A stretch of 64,000 bases of DNA, taken from positions 62,001 to 126,000 of the forward strand of contig NZ_JAMXAY010000004.1 of NCBI RefSeq assembly GCF_025460835.1. The letters are read 5' to 3'. The number at the start of each line of letters is the position of its first letter. The stretch's first letter is position 1. The stretch comes from Parapedobacter soli. GTDB taxonomy: Bacteria; Bacteroidota; Bacteroidia; Sphingobacteriales; Sphingobacteriaceae. The notes under the pieces are model-generated. The model was not told the origin of the DNA, did not search any database, and saw nothing but the letters and a program-made list of their open reading frames with translations. The position numbers and the translations under genes were made by a program. Shown here one piece after another: positions 49,909-57,384 of the stretch.

Positions 49909-50232
49909 TCAGTTGACCCCGTAGAGGGCTTTGAGGAAAGTGCCGGCGAGGATGAGGAAAAGGCAGGATAGAAACCAGCCCATGACCTGCGCGTCGATGT
50001 GGTGGTGTTTGCCCGACTGCCAGTTCGCGTAGATGCGCAGGCCGCCGAGTATCCCTGAAATGGCGCCGATGACCAGTACCAGATCGGACAGGGAGAAATA
50101 CCAGCGGTGCATCTCACCCGATGCACTGTAGAATTCGTTGATGCCCGGCTGGGCACCGGTGAAAACCGGCAGGCAGGAAAGGAGGACGGCCGCGGCCACC
50201 CGTGGCGCGGCGTGTCCCGGCATGTTATCCAT
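49909..50232 (-). CDS. TraE-like DUF4134 protein, copy 2
   Basis: A 107-residue relative of copy 1: signal region AAAVLLSCLPVFTGA, then LVLVIGAISGILGGLRIYANW and FLSCLFLILAGTFLKALYGV. The linking loop is different (QSGKHHHIDAQVMGW). The ATG at 50232 overlaps the preceding gene by 8 bp. Two pilin-like subunits could form a mixed structure, or one may be specialised. Confidence 0.85.
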   Translation of the reverse strand: MDNMPGHAAPRVAAAVLLSCLPVFTGAQPGINEFYSASGEMHRWYFSLSDLVLVIGAISGILGGLRIYANWQSGKHHHIDAQVMGWFLSCLFLILAGTFLKALYGVN

Positions 50233-50593
50233 AGGATATGTCTCCTGTATACTCGACCAGGTTGTCCTTTGCCAGTCCGAAGAGTTCCTTGATCCCGACG
50301 GCACCTGTGGACCATAACTTGCCCGACAGACCCTGTGGCGGTGCGGGTGGTGCAGCTGACGGTTCCGGTTCCGGGGATTCGGATTGCGGTGCTGTGGCGG
50401 GACCGATGTCCGGGGCAGGTGTATCGGAAGGCTCGATGATCTGTGGTGTGGCGTCCTCATCGAAATAGAGCACTTCGTCGGCACTGTCCGCCTTCGGTAG
50501 TTTCCGGGCGACCAGCAGGTCGTATAGGAGGTTGAGGCCATAGTAGGCCAGATAAGCGAGGGTGAGTGTAATGAGGAAAGTTGTCCAGTTCAT
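50225..50593 (-). CDS. Membrane-anchored proline-rich transfer protein (122 aa)
   Basis: One N-terminal helix (TFLITLTLAYLAYYGLNLLY), then a linker rich in P, E, A and S (EPEPSAAPPAPP) and a C-terminal segment KLWSTGAVGIKELFGLAKDN. Position between traB and traE recalls TraC/TraD of CTnDOT-like operons. It overlaps both neighbours by 4-8 bp. Function unknown. Confidence 0.65.
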   Translation of the reverse strand: MNWTTFLITLTLAYLAYYGLNLLYDLLVARKLPKADSADEVLYFDEDATPQIIEPSDTPAPDIGPATAPQSESPEPEPSAAPPAPPQGLSGKLWSTGAVGIKELFGLAKDNLVEYTGDISYG

Positions 50594-50970
50594 GGTTCTG
50601 ATTTTTTAAGGGTTTCTTGGATGTGTCCGGGAAGCCAGGGATGCTGGCTGAGGTACTGGTGCAGGGCATAGACGATAAAGCGGTTCATATCTATGCCTTT
50701 GACAAGTTTGATGCGCTTGAGCAGGTTCACGGTGCGGGCGTCGACACGGATCATGCTCTTTTCGGTGACCTCGATCTTGAAGGCTTCAATGTCACGGAAG
50801 AATGCCTCGGCCTTTTGCCCGGTGGCAGGTGTTTTCGGAGGTTTTTTAGGCCGGGCATCCGAAGCGGGGCCGATACTCTTTTCTTTTGAATACGGTGATG
50901 CCTTTTTTTCCGCTTCCCCGGTTCTCATCCGTTCCCGGAGTTGGTCCGCGAGGGATTTTATTTCATTCAT
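50590..50970 (-). CDS. TraB-like DUF3408-type protein
   Basis: A 126-residue basic protein: a disordered lysine- and proline-rich N-terminal half and a compact C-terminal domain MIRVDARTVNLLKRIKLVKGIDMNRFIVYALHQYL (in pieces), which looks like a ribbon-helix-helix DNA-binding fold. It lies directly after the ParA-like gene with a 4-bp overlap, as in ParA/ParB-like small partner pairs. DUF3408 assignment is tentative. Confidence 0.65.
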   Translation of the reverse strand: MNEIKSLADQLRERMRTGEAEKKASPYSKEKSIGPASDARPKKPPKTPATGQKAEAFFRDIEAFKIEVTEKSMIRVDARTVNLLKRIKLVKGIDMNRFIVYALHQYLSQHPWLPGHIQETLKKSEP

Positions 50971-51602
50971 ACTGCCCCTCCTTTATCGATATAGTTGCTG
51001 TAGAGCAGGTCAAGCACCGGCAGCACGGCCGGTAGGACGATTGCCGGCGTGTGGAGGGTATCCACGCGCTGGAAGTCAATGCGTTCGGCTATTGCCGGAC
51101 TCACCGTACCGAACCCGGCCAGCACCCTGTCCACCTGCTGGCGGGTGTCGTAGCGGACGTTGGCCTTGATGCGGTTGGGGATGAAGACCGTGGGTGCGCG
51201 GTTGTTGATCCTGCCTGCGACCATGGCAAAGAGCAGGGTCGAGTCGACGGAAAATTCGTCGTAATTGAACGGGCATAGGATGAGGTCACCCGAAAGGATA
51301 ACGGGTATCAGCCCATCGTCATCCATCTTGCCGGGCAGGTCGATCAATACCGTTTCATCGGGGTTTACCGTGAGTACTTCGAGCATCATCGGGAAGTGGG
51401 TCAGGTCGGCCGCCATAACCTCATAGGGAGGGTCGTTATCCAGCACTTTTGCCTTTTCGTATTTTGCGGAGACGGACTGCTGGTAGTCCATGTCGAGCAC
51501 GGTGACCTTGCGTTTGTGGGATTCGGTGAGGTAATTGGCCAGCAGCAGGGTGAGCGTACTCTTGCCTGCGCCGCCCTTTTGGTTTCCTATCAATATGACC
51601 AT
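50967..51602 (-). CDS. traA: ParA-family ATPase TraA
   Basis: A 211-residue ATPase starting MVILIGNQKGGAGKSTLTLL, with the deviant Walker A KGGAGKST, then VTVLDMDYQQS and VLIDLPGKMDDDG. TraA of Bacteroidota elements is a ParA/Soj-type protein implicated in element maintenance or positioning. It is the first tra gene after mobB. Upstream frame extension to 51689 has no protein character. Confidence 0.88.
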   Translation of the reverse strand: MVILIGNQKGGAGKSTLTLLLANYLTESHKRKVTVLDMDYQQSVSAKYEKAKVLDNDPPYEVMAADLTHFPMMLEVLTVNPDETVLIDLPGKMDDDGLIPVILSGDLILCPFNYDEFSVDSTLLFAMVAGRINNRAPTVFIPNRIKANVRYDTRQQVDRVLAGFGTVSPAIAERIDFQRVDTLHTPAIVLPAVLPVLDLLYSNYIDKGGAV

Positions 51603-51627
51603 GGTGCGGGTGTTTTGGGTTAAAAAT

Positions 51628-52797
51628 CTATCTGGTGTTAGTGCGTGCCTTACGCTTTCGGCGGCGGTTACGCCCGAGGACGGCCTCATCGTCGATATCG
51701 TCCGAGATGCTGATGTCCAGTTCGGGAGCGGCTACACCGAGGTCGGCGTACGGTTGCCCGGCCTGCCTTGTTTCATCGGGTCCGTCGTCGGAAGGATTCC
51801 GGCCAACGGTATCGTATCGCCCGTCTGTATCCCACGGCCGGTACATGGGGGTTTCGCTGTGTGCTTTGGTACGTGCGGGGGGTACGTGTGCGGGGGCATG
51901 GCCTGTAAATTCGGCCAGCGGCATAATCTCTCCCCCTTTGTAGATGGCTTTGCCAGCATGATCGATAAGGGTATATCCATAAGGAGGCTTTCCACCCTTG
52001 CCGTGGAAAACGGCCTGCAACCCGAATTTTTCACGGAGGAATTCAGCCAGTGCCGATGAGTATCCGCCATCGTCGGGATTAGGGGCCGGGTCGTATTCGT
52101 GGCGGTACCGCTCGATAATGGCCCGTATCTGGGCAACCCTCCCTTTGTCCTGTTCCCGTGCCGAAATCCGGTTGTCCACTTTCGCTACGTCGAGTCTGGC
52201 GAGTTCCCTGCCGTATTTGGAGACGGCATACCGGGCATCCTTCAGTGCAAGTGCGTACCCTTGGGCTTCCAGGACCATCATGAATTGGGCGCGGGTGGAA
52301 AAACTGTAGGACAGTGCCTTATGCAGGTCGTTGGCAACGGCCCTCTTTTCGTCCTTGCCCATGATCCGGTTCAGTACGCGGTACGCCCGGAGCTTCTCGT
52401 AGCTGTCAGATATCTTTTTGCCGTCGCGTCCGACACGAGTGGATACCAAGTGGACATGGTTGTTGGCCGTGTCCTTGTGGAAGATGAGCAGGTAGGGCTG
52501 CTGGCCGTAGCCCATGCCCTGCATCCACTGCTGCGCGATATCGGCCAGTTCCCCTTTACTGTGCTGCCTTCCCTTTGTGGAAATCGCTACATGGAACTGG
52601 GGGTATTTGGTACGGGTGCTGCGTGCCGATACCGCTTCCAGATAGTTGATGTAATCCTGGGGGCGGAGGTTTTCCATCCCCTCCAGCGCACCGAAATTCC
52701 GGACGAGCAGCAACTCCCCGCGGTCCTTCCCGACTTTGCCCGTGTTGTAACGGACGGACTTGAAAGTGGCGGACTTCTTGAGAATCTTTACAATCAT
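51628..52797 (-). CDS. mobB: Relaxase/mobilization protein MobB
   Basis: A 389-residue relaxase. The metal-binding histidine motif is HKDTANNHVHLVSTRVG; FHVAISTKGRQHSKGEL and YNTGKVGKDRGELLLVRNF also fit. The nucleophile is probably a tyrosine near the N-terminus. It nicks the element at oriT and leads the strand through the channel. The C-terminal part is charged and low-complexity with a basic end RNRRRKRKARTNTR. MobA is two genes upstream. Confidence 0.9.
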   Translation of the reverse strand: MIVKILKKSATFKSVRYNTGKVGKDRGELLLVRNFGALEGMENLRPQDYINYLEAVSARSTRTKYPQFHVAISTKGRQHSKGELADIAQQWMQGMGYGQQPYLLIFHKDTANNHVHLVSTRVGRDGKKISDSYEKLRAYRVLNRIMGKDEKRAVANDLHKALSYSFSTRAQFMMVLEAQGYALALKDARYAVSKYGRELARLDVAKVDNRISAREQDKGRVAQIRAIIERYRHEYDPAPNPDDGGYSSALAEFLREKFGLQAVFHGKGGKPPYGYTLIDHAGKAIYKGGEIMPLAEFTGHAPAHVPPARTKAHSETPMYRPWDTDGRYDTVGRNPSDDGPDETRQAGQPYADLGVAAPELDISISDDIDDEAVLGRNRRRKRKARTNTR

Positions 52798-52817
52798 GTT
52801 CCGGGGTTTGGATGAAT

Positions 52818-53690
52818 CTAAACTGTCCCATATCCGTTTTCTGCCATTTCGATTGCACGGAATATTTCAAGTGCTATCTGAGGAACGATGGCATTGCCGT
52901 AGGCCTTTATGCTTTCTTTTCTCCACTTAGGAAAGGTAATTCCGTCCAGCGTTCCGGAAATCCCATCATTTCGCCCACAAACCGGGGACTGAGTTGGCCA
53001 TTTACTCCAATCAGGTATTTCACTGCTCCGGGAAGATTGTCTGGCTCCCTCCCCGGCGTAGGCCCTTTCCAGTCCCTCGCTACGGGAGTGGGCAACAAAC
53101 CAGACCCTGTCCCGCCGGTGCGGGGCATCGACGGCGCAAGCTGGAATACACAGAATGACTGGGGTGCCATCTTGGAGTTTCGGTAGTATATATCCTGCTG
53201 AGACAATTTCTGAAATAATGCTTCCAATGACTCGCTGCTGGATGCGGATAATGGTGGAATTTGTTTTCTGTTCATTGTCCGAACAAAAAAGCTCAACCTC
53301 TTTGATTTCCATTTCAGATAAACTTTCCGGCTCCAGAATGGTGAACAGACCAGTAACGTTTTCAAGAACAATCCACTTCGGTCTTGCTTCCGTAATAATT
53401 CTATATGCCTGAGGCCAGAGGTAACGGTCATCATCCTTACCCTTTCTTTGCCCGACCTGACTGAAGGGCTGGCAGGGAAATCCTCCGCTGATGATGTCAA
53501 TCCGTCCCCGATACTGAGTTGCATTGAATCTGTGAACATCTTCATAATGTTTGGTGTTTGGCCAATAATGTTTGAGTATGGCCCGGCAGAAAGGGTCTTT
53601 CTCACATGAAAAAACATTTTTCCATCCCACCCATTCTGCGGCGACATCAAATCCCCCTATTCCGCTGAACAGACTCCCATGCTTAAACAT
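52818..53690 (-). CDS. DNA (cytosine-5) methyltransferase
   Basis: A 290-residue C5-methyltransferase: LFSGIGGFDVAAEW (AdoMet motif I), SGGFPCQPFSQVG with the catalytic cysteine, VLENVTGL (ENV), APHRRDRVWFVAHS, and KAYGNAIVPQ near the end. It has a short recognition domain and is complete. Orphan, lacking a restriction enzyme, and placed between mobA and mobB: it probably protects transferring DNA. A second long reading frame lies within it. Confidence 0.92.
   Translation of the reverse strand: MFKHGSLFSGIGGFDVAAEWVGWKNVFSCEKDPFCRAILKHYWPNTKHYEDVHRFNATQYRGRIDIISGGFPCQPFSQVGQRKGKDDDRYLWPQAYRIITEARPKWIVLENVTGLFTILEPESLSEMEIKEVELFCSDNEQKTNSTIIRIQQRVIGSIISEIVSAGYILPKLQDGTPVILCIPACAVDAPHRRDRVWFVAHSRSEGLERAYAGEGARQSSRSSEIPDWSKWPTQSPVCGRNDGISGTLDGITFPKWRKESIKAYGNAIVPQIALEIFRAIEMAENGYGTV
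52907..53650 (-). CDS. Second reading frame inside the methyltransferase gene (247 aa, coding status uncertain)
   Basis: An uninterrupted 247-codon frame nested in the methyltransferase in another phase. It reads RVRMMTVTSGLRHIELL, FQLAPSMPRTGGTGSGLLPT and LSPRFVGEMMGFPERWTELP, strings that I recognise as recurring in proteins annotated beside or over cytosine methyltransferases in phages and Bacteroidota. It may be a real overlapping gene or merely the conserved shadow of PCQPFS- and RRDRVW-coding DNA. No ribosome site decides it. Confidence 0.3.
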   Translation of the reverse strand: MMSPQNGWDGKMFFHVRKTLSAGPYSNIIGQTPNIMKMFTDSMQLSIGDGLTSSAEDFPASPSVRSGKERVRMMTVTSGLRHIELLRKQDRSGLFLKTLLVCSPFWSRKVYLKWKSKRLSFFVRTMNRKQIPPLSASSSESLEALFQKLSQQDIYYRNSKMAPQSFCVFQLAPSMPRTGGTGSGLLPTPVARDWKGPTPGREPDNLPGAVKYLIGVNGQLSPRFVGEMMGFPERWTELPFLSGEKKA

Positions 53691-53766
53691 CTGTGGAGCC
53701 GGTTAGTGTCGGTAAAATATTAATGAGGCCGGTATCTTTCCGATGGGGTTTATAAGCAGTATTCAT
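53683..53766 (-). CDS. Short peptide overlapping the methyltransferase start (27 aa, doubtful)
   Basis: MNTAYKPHRKDTGLINILPT ends 8 bp inside the methyltransferase gene, an arrangement that would couple translation of the two. It is basic and has no recognised family. The same frame can be opened further upstream over mobA. It may be a leader peptide or nothing. Confidence 0.3.
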   Translation of the reverse strand: MNTAYKPHRKDTGLINILPTLTGSTDV

Positions 53767-53815
53767 GGCTTTTGATTTAAAGGGTTTATGGATTATAAAT
53801 AGCATCGTGGAGGTG

Positions 53816-54226
53816 TCACCTCTTGAGATGCCTGAGCAACTGGCGGATTTGTTTTTCCAGTTCCCGTTGGGTATGGATATAGCCATTGAACAGGCGGTTG
53901 AATTCAGCCACGACTTCCGGTCTAAGTCTGCCCTGCCTGTTAAGCAGGTTGGCATGCCTTGCCAGCTGGTTGATGTTATTGCCTGCCCGTCCCAGCTCGG
54001 CACCGATAGCGTCAAGTGCGGTCAGCAGTTCATTGGCGTTGACGGCCATGGCCACACGGTTCCCGAGTACCTGCCTGCGGATGAGTTCCATCCGGTTCAA
54101 GCCGGAGGCTTTCTGGATTTCCAACAGCCTGTTATATTCTTCTTCCGTGAGTTTGGCTTTTATCAGGCGGGTTCGCTTTCCGGTCAGCATAGGGGGCCTT
54201 CCGGGCTTTCTTTTAGGCTTGTCCAT
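53816..54226 (-). CDS. mobA: Mobilization protein MobA (relaxosome accessory)
   Basis: A 136-residue basic protein: MDKPKRKPGRPP, then RLIKAKLTEEEYNRLLEIQKASG (in pieces) as a ribbon-helix-helix-like N-terminus, and NINQLARHANLLNRQG with a long helix at the end. This matches the bacterial mobilization family that binds oriT and recruits the relaxase. ATG at 54226. The non-coding stretch upstream is the likely oriT. Confidence 0.85.
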   Translation of the reverse strand: MDKPKRKPGRPPMLTGKRTRLIKAKLTEEEYNRLLEIQKASGLNRMELIRRQVLGNRVAMAVNANELLTALDAIGAELGRAGNNINQLARHANLLNRQGRLRPEVVAEFNRLFNGYIHTQRELEKQIRQLLRHLKR

Positions 54227-54239
54227 AGGTTTGAATATT

Positions 54240-54780
54240 ATCTTTAGCCTTCGTTTTGAAAGAAAAACCAAGTTGCGCAGGTTTTTCGCCCTTTGTCCGA
54301 GGCTCCCCGGTAGGGGTGCCATTGGGCAAAGGCAAGGTGGTTTTCGGGGGACCCGAAAACACAACTTGCAGCTGACAAAACAACGGGGTGCTAGTCCATG
54401 CGTTTTGGCTGCCGACCGGTAGTTTAGCTTGCTGATGCGCTAGCGGCTGCGTACTAAAATACCGGAGGGTTTGTGATGGGATTTTATTAGCGCTATACTT
54501 CCCTTCGGCATGTTACGATATCATTTAGCTGCTTTGCAAGCTGAATGGCCTATCAGCAAACCAGCCTACTGTTTGTTTAGCCTATCTGCCAATCGCTTAG
54601 GCAGGTTATCGGCCAAACGGCCTATTGTTAAGCTGGCCCAATGGCCATGTTGCCAATTAATGGACTGGTTGGCTGCTTAGCTATCCATAAAGCCAATTGG
54701 CAAAGGAGTTACCCAGCCAATCGCTTAGTTGCTTACCCAGCCCATTGGCGATGTACTTATTGATAAAAAAAGTTGTCGCA
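54240..54780. other. Non-coding stretch between mobA and primase: probable oriT region and degenerate repeats
   Basis: No gene is credible here. Positions 54340-54360 hold a 9-bp perfect inverted repeat (GTTTTCGGG-GGA-CCCGAAAAC). Positions 54416-54427 and 54454-54465 form 12-bp arms with one mismatch (CCGGTA...TACCGG). From 54530 to 54770 words such as GCCTAT, GCCAAT, TTGGC and AATGGCC recur in both orientations, and GCCAATCGCTTAG appears twice. Relaxases nick next to such repeats beside mobA, so oriT probably lies here; the nick site is not identified. Confidence 0.5.
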
Positions 54781-55761
54781 TCAGCGCCGGTAGGTTGCCA
54801 TCATCTTCTCGAAGATGTGGTCTTCCTCCCACGGAAGATTGCGTTCCCGTCGTGCCATGAGCATCTCGTTATAATCGTTGTACCCCCTGTAGGTATCGGA
54901 ACGGTCAATGGCATGTGGCAGGGCTTCTTGCGCAGTCCGCAGTGCCACTTCGCCCGCCCCATCGCGGTCAAAATAGAGGTCGATCCGCTTATAGGTACGT
55001 GCCCGGTCCACGGCGGCATTGATTAGGTTGACCGAATTGAGGACGATGACCGTATCGGCGGCGCCGGGGTTATCAGCGATCCAGCTCAGGTAGTCCATGA
55101 AGCCTTCGAATATGGAAAGACGCGATGGATCGGCTGGTATGAAAGTGATGGCCTTGCGGCCGAGGCAAGCCTTGAAATCCCGGTTGCCGATTCGGTTGCG
55201 TAGTTCCCACGCACCGGCTTCATTCTGCCAGCCCGCTGAGAAAAACTGCCTGCCCTGCTTGGGGCCGCTATCGATGGCATAATATACTTCTTTGACCCTG
55301 CCTTGGGCGGCATTCCAAATACCACGGGATTTCAGGTACCGGGTGATAGCGGGATGGCTGCCCAGCTCCTTTATTGTCTCGATGCGGTAGTTGGCCACAC
55401 GTTTGGCCTGTTGGCGGGGCCGTTTCTGCTGTGGGTAGTCCAGTGATTTCCTTGGCTCGGGGATGGCCATGACGTCGCTGATGCGTTCGATAACCTCGGG
55501 AAAGGTTGCCGGATGCCAGTAAGCCATCCCGAAATCGATGATGTTGCCGCCCTTGATGCCCGATCGGCCGGGACCACCATGGTCGAACCATACATCCATG
55601 GAGTCGTTGACACAAAACGAAGGGCTACGTTCCTCGCGGAGCATACTCTTGTAAAACAGTTCCCCACCCGAATGGTAGGCCGGAATGTGGCCGAGACGGG
55701 CGAGCAAATCGACCAGTGATACCTGATCCTTGATTTGTTCTGCGTTTATCCATTTAGCCAT
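54781..55761 (-). CDS. DNA primase-like protein (CHC2-like and Toprim domains)
   Basis: A 326-residue protein starting MAKWINAEQIKDQVSLVDLL. The N-terminal part (FYKSMLREERSPSFCVNDS, WFDHGGPGRSGIKGGNIIDF) resembles the CHC2 zinc-finger fold of DnaG but lacks its cysteines. SIFEGFMDYLSW and IDLYFDRDGAGEVA give the acidic residues of a Toprim domain. Such proteins prime the complementary strand after transfer. Start at 55761; a hairpin precedes it. Confidence 0.82.
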   Translation of the reverse strand: MAKWINAEQIKDQVSLVDLLARLGHIPAYHSGGELFYKSMLREERSPSFCVNDSMDVWFDHGGPGRSGIKGGNIIDFGMAYWHPATFPEVIERISDVMAIPEPRKSLDYPQQKRPRQQAKRVANYRIETIKELGSHPAITRYLKSRGIWNAAQGRVKEVYYAIDSGPKQGRQFFSAGWQNEAGAWELRNRIGNRDFKACLGRKAITFIPADPSRLSIFEGFMDYLSWIADNPGAADTVIVLNSVNLINAAVDRARTYKRIDLYFDRDGAGEVALRTAQEALPHAIDRSDTYRGYNDYNEMLMARRERNLPWEEDHIFEKMMATYRR

Positions 55762-55794
55762 AATGATTTCTTTTTCTGGTGTATGTTGGAATAA

Positions 55795-55816
55795 AATGGG
55801 GGCTGTAGCCCCCATT
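55795..55816 (-). terminator. Hairpin AATGGGGGC-TGTA-GCCCCCATT before the primase gene
   Basis: Nine perfect base pairs. On the minus strand the hairpin is followed by TTATTCC, a moderate T-tract, 34 bp ahead of the primase ATG. It resembles the hairpin at 39259-39277. It may be a terminator of upstream transcripts, an attenuator of the transfer operon, or a protein-binding site. Confidence 0.5.
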
Positions 55817-56376
55817 CATTAGTTATATCGTTGTACTGTGATTCTATCAATCGGTTATTTATTAATCTCATTGACGTATCGCTACGCGAGTGGACACTCT
55901 AAATAGAACTGTACGGGAATACTCACGTGGGTAACTACATACCCGCCGAAACCGGCTGCCTATGGTTCATCGGTACGGGTACCGCTGCATACACGTATGC
56001 GGCGGGGAACCGGCCGACTGCACAGTAATTCCCGGCTCGTCGCCGGAAATGCTTCTTCCCCCAATGTCAAAGAACGAGTCCTTTAATGGGGTCAAAGTTG
56101 AAAAGGTCGGAGACGGGGCTTTCCCAATATGGAAATGTTGGTATCGATTTTTTTGATGGATTTTTGGGTCGGTTCTGGTATGGCGGGGATGGTTTACGGG
56201 CTGTATGAAAGGTAAAAATGTGTGGATGGCAGGAAAAGCTGAGAAGAAAGGCAGGTGGAACTTCCAAACACACCGGATTTAACGGTTTTGGGTAACGTGT
56301 AAATGGTTTTTTTTACCAAGGTTGAAATATTGGGAAATCTTTTTTTAGAAAATTATTGGGGGTTTTCAAGTGATAA
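55817..56376. other. 560-bp non-coding gap with nested inverted repeats
   Basis: No credible gene lies between the primase leader and the rteC stop. A nested inverted repeat sits at 55974-56011: inner arms CCGCTGCATA and TATGCGGCGG (one mismatch, loop CACG) and outer GGTTC/GAACC. The run CCCGGCTCGTCGCCGG lies at about 56030-56045. These suggest a structured RNA or a second protein-binding region. The rest, towards 56376, is AT-rich. Confidence 0.45.
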
Positions 56377-57255
56377 CTAATTTTTGTACACCTTTTTTCT
56401 GGGCTTGTACTTCAGGGATTCCCTGATCTGGCCGTGGATTGCCCCCCGCATCTCATCTAGGTACTTCGTATAGCTAACAGTTTTGCGGCGGGTGATATCA
56501 ACGAACATACGGTAAGCCTGGGCAAGATCGACGTCGAGGCTGTCCTCCAGCCAACCGACAATATCGGAAATCTCCGCTTTGCCTTCATTGATGCGTTGGG
56601 TGTAATAGATGCCATAGGCAATTTCGATTAGCTCAACCTTATCTCCTGACCATCGGCGTTTGCTTCCTGCGAGGAACTCGGCCATGATGGAACTCTCCGG
56701 GTTTTTGTAAAGTAGCCGGAGCCTGCGTATGATGAAATCACGCAGCATATCGTAGGCCCGGAACGTCGAGAACATATAATCCATTTCGGTGGAAAACCCA
56801 TGATCCTCCGACTGGTACCCCTGTCCCGGAGGGAAAGCGGTTTTATTCCGGCAAAGAAAAAACTCTTCATCTTTTGCCGTTTCGTCCGCAAGGTAATACT
56901 CATGGGCGAAAGCATGTTGGCGGATAAAGCGGTTGATGACACCCAATTCGCTCATGTAATAGTCCCGGACCATTTGATCCGTACCGACAGGCAAGGCGCC
57001 GAGGATGTGGTGCAGTTCCACCACATAGATATGCCAGCAATAAAACCGTGGTTTGGTGTACTTGAAAAAATAGATTTCGTCGCCATCATCCGTAAAAGGA
57101 TGTGCGCGAAGGTATTGTCGCAGATGCTGTATCGTTGCAGCGATGCACGAAAGGGAATCGGTCAAATTAGCAAGAGAGTCTTTTAATGTTCCGTTGATGG
57201 ATTCCAACTGTTCCGTCATACCGGAATAAAGGATTTCGATGTCCTCGGTTATCAT
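56377..57255 (-). CDS. rteC: RteC-family regulator
   Basis: A 292-residue protein matching RteC: YFFKYTKPRFYCWHIYVVEL, FFLCRNKTAFPP, FSTFRAYDMLRDFIIRRL, WSGDKVELIEIAYGIYYTQR and RRKTVSYTKYLDEM, with a basic end KYKPRKKVYKN. In CTnDOT RteC activates excision genes in response to RteA/RteB and tetracycline; here no rteA, rteB or tetracycline gene is in the window, so the trigger must be different. Start taken at 57255. Confidence 0.85.
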   Translation of the reverse strand: MITEDIEILYSGMTEQLESINGTLKDSLANLTDSLSCIAATIQHLRQYLRAHPFTDDGDEIYFFKYTKPRFYCWHIYVVELHHILGALPVGTDQMVRDYYMSELGVINRFIRQHAFAHEYYLADETAKDEEFFLCRNKTAFPPGQGYQSEDHGFSTEMDYMFSTFRAYDMLRDFIIRRLRLLYKNPESSIMAEFLAGSKRRWSGDKVELIEIAYGIYYTQRINEGKAEISDIVGWLEDSLDVDLAQAYRMFVDITRRKTVSYTKYLDEMRGAIHGQIRESLKYKPRKKVYKN

Positions 57256-57384
57256 GGCACGATGTTTTAGTAAATCCCACCCAACAATAGGGAAAAGGAA
57301 CTCCAAAATTACCGTGCCGCAAACAAGAACCTTTCGCTAGTTTAGCGTACTTGGGTAGGTATGTTTTACCTATTATGTGTCTGG

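Noticed and set aside
52099..52815. 238-codon plus-strand frame opposite mobB
   Set aside because: Antisense shadow of the relaxase gene, lacking start signals and family matches.
55962..56273. Small frames (64 and 68 codons) in the gap before rteC
   Set aside because: They overlap inverted repeats, lack ribosome sites and have random-looking sequence.
56377..57255. Tetracycline-resistance operon with RteA/RteB near rteC
   Set aside because: No TetQ-like, histidine kinase or response-regulator gene is present next to rteC in this window.
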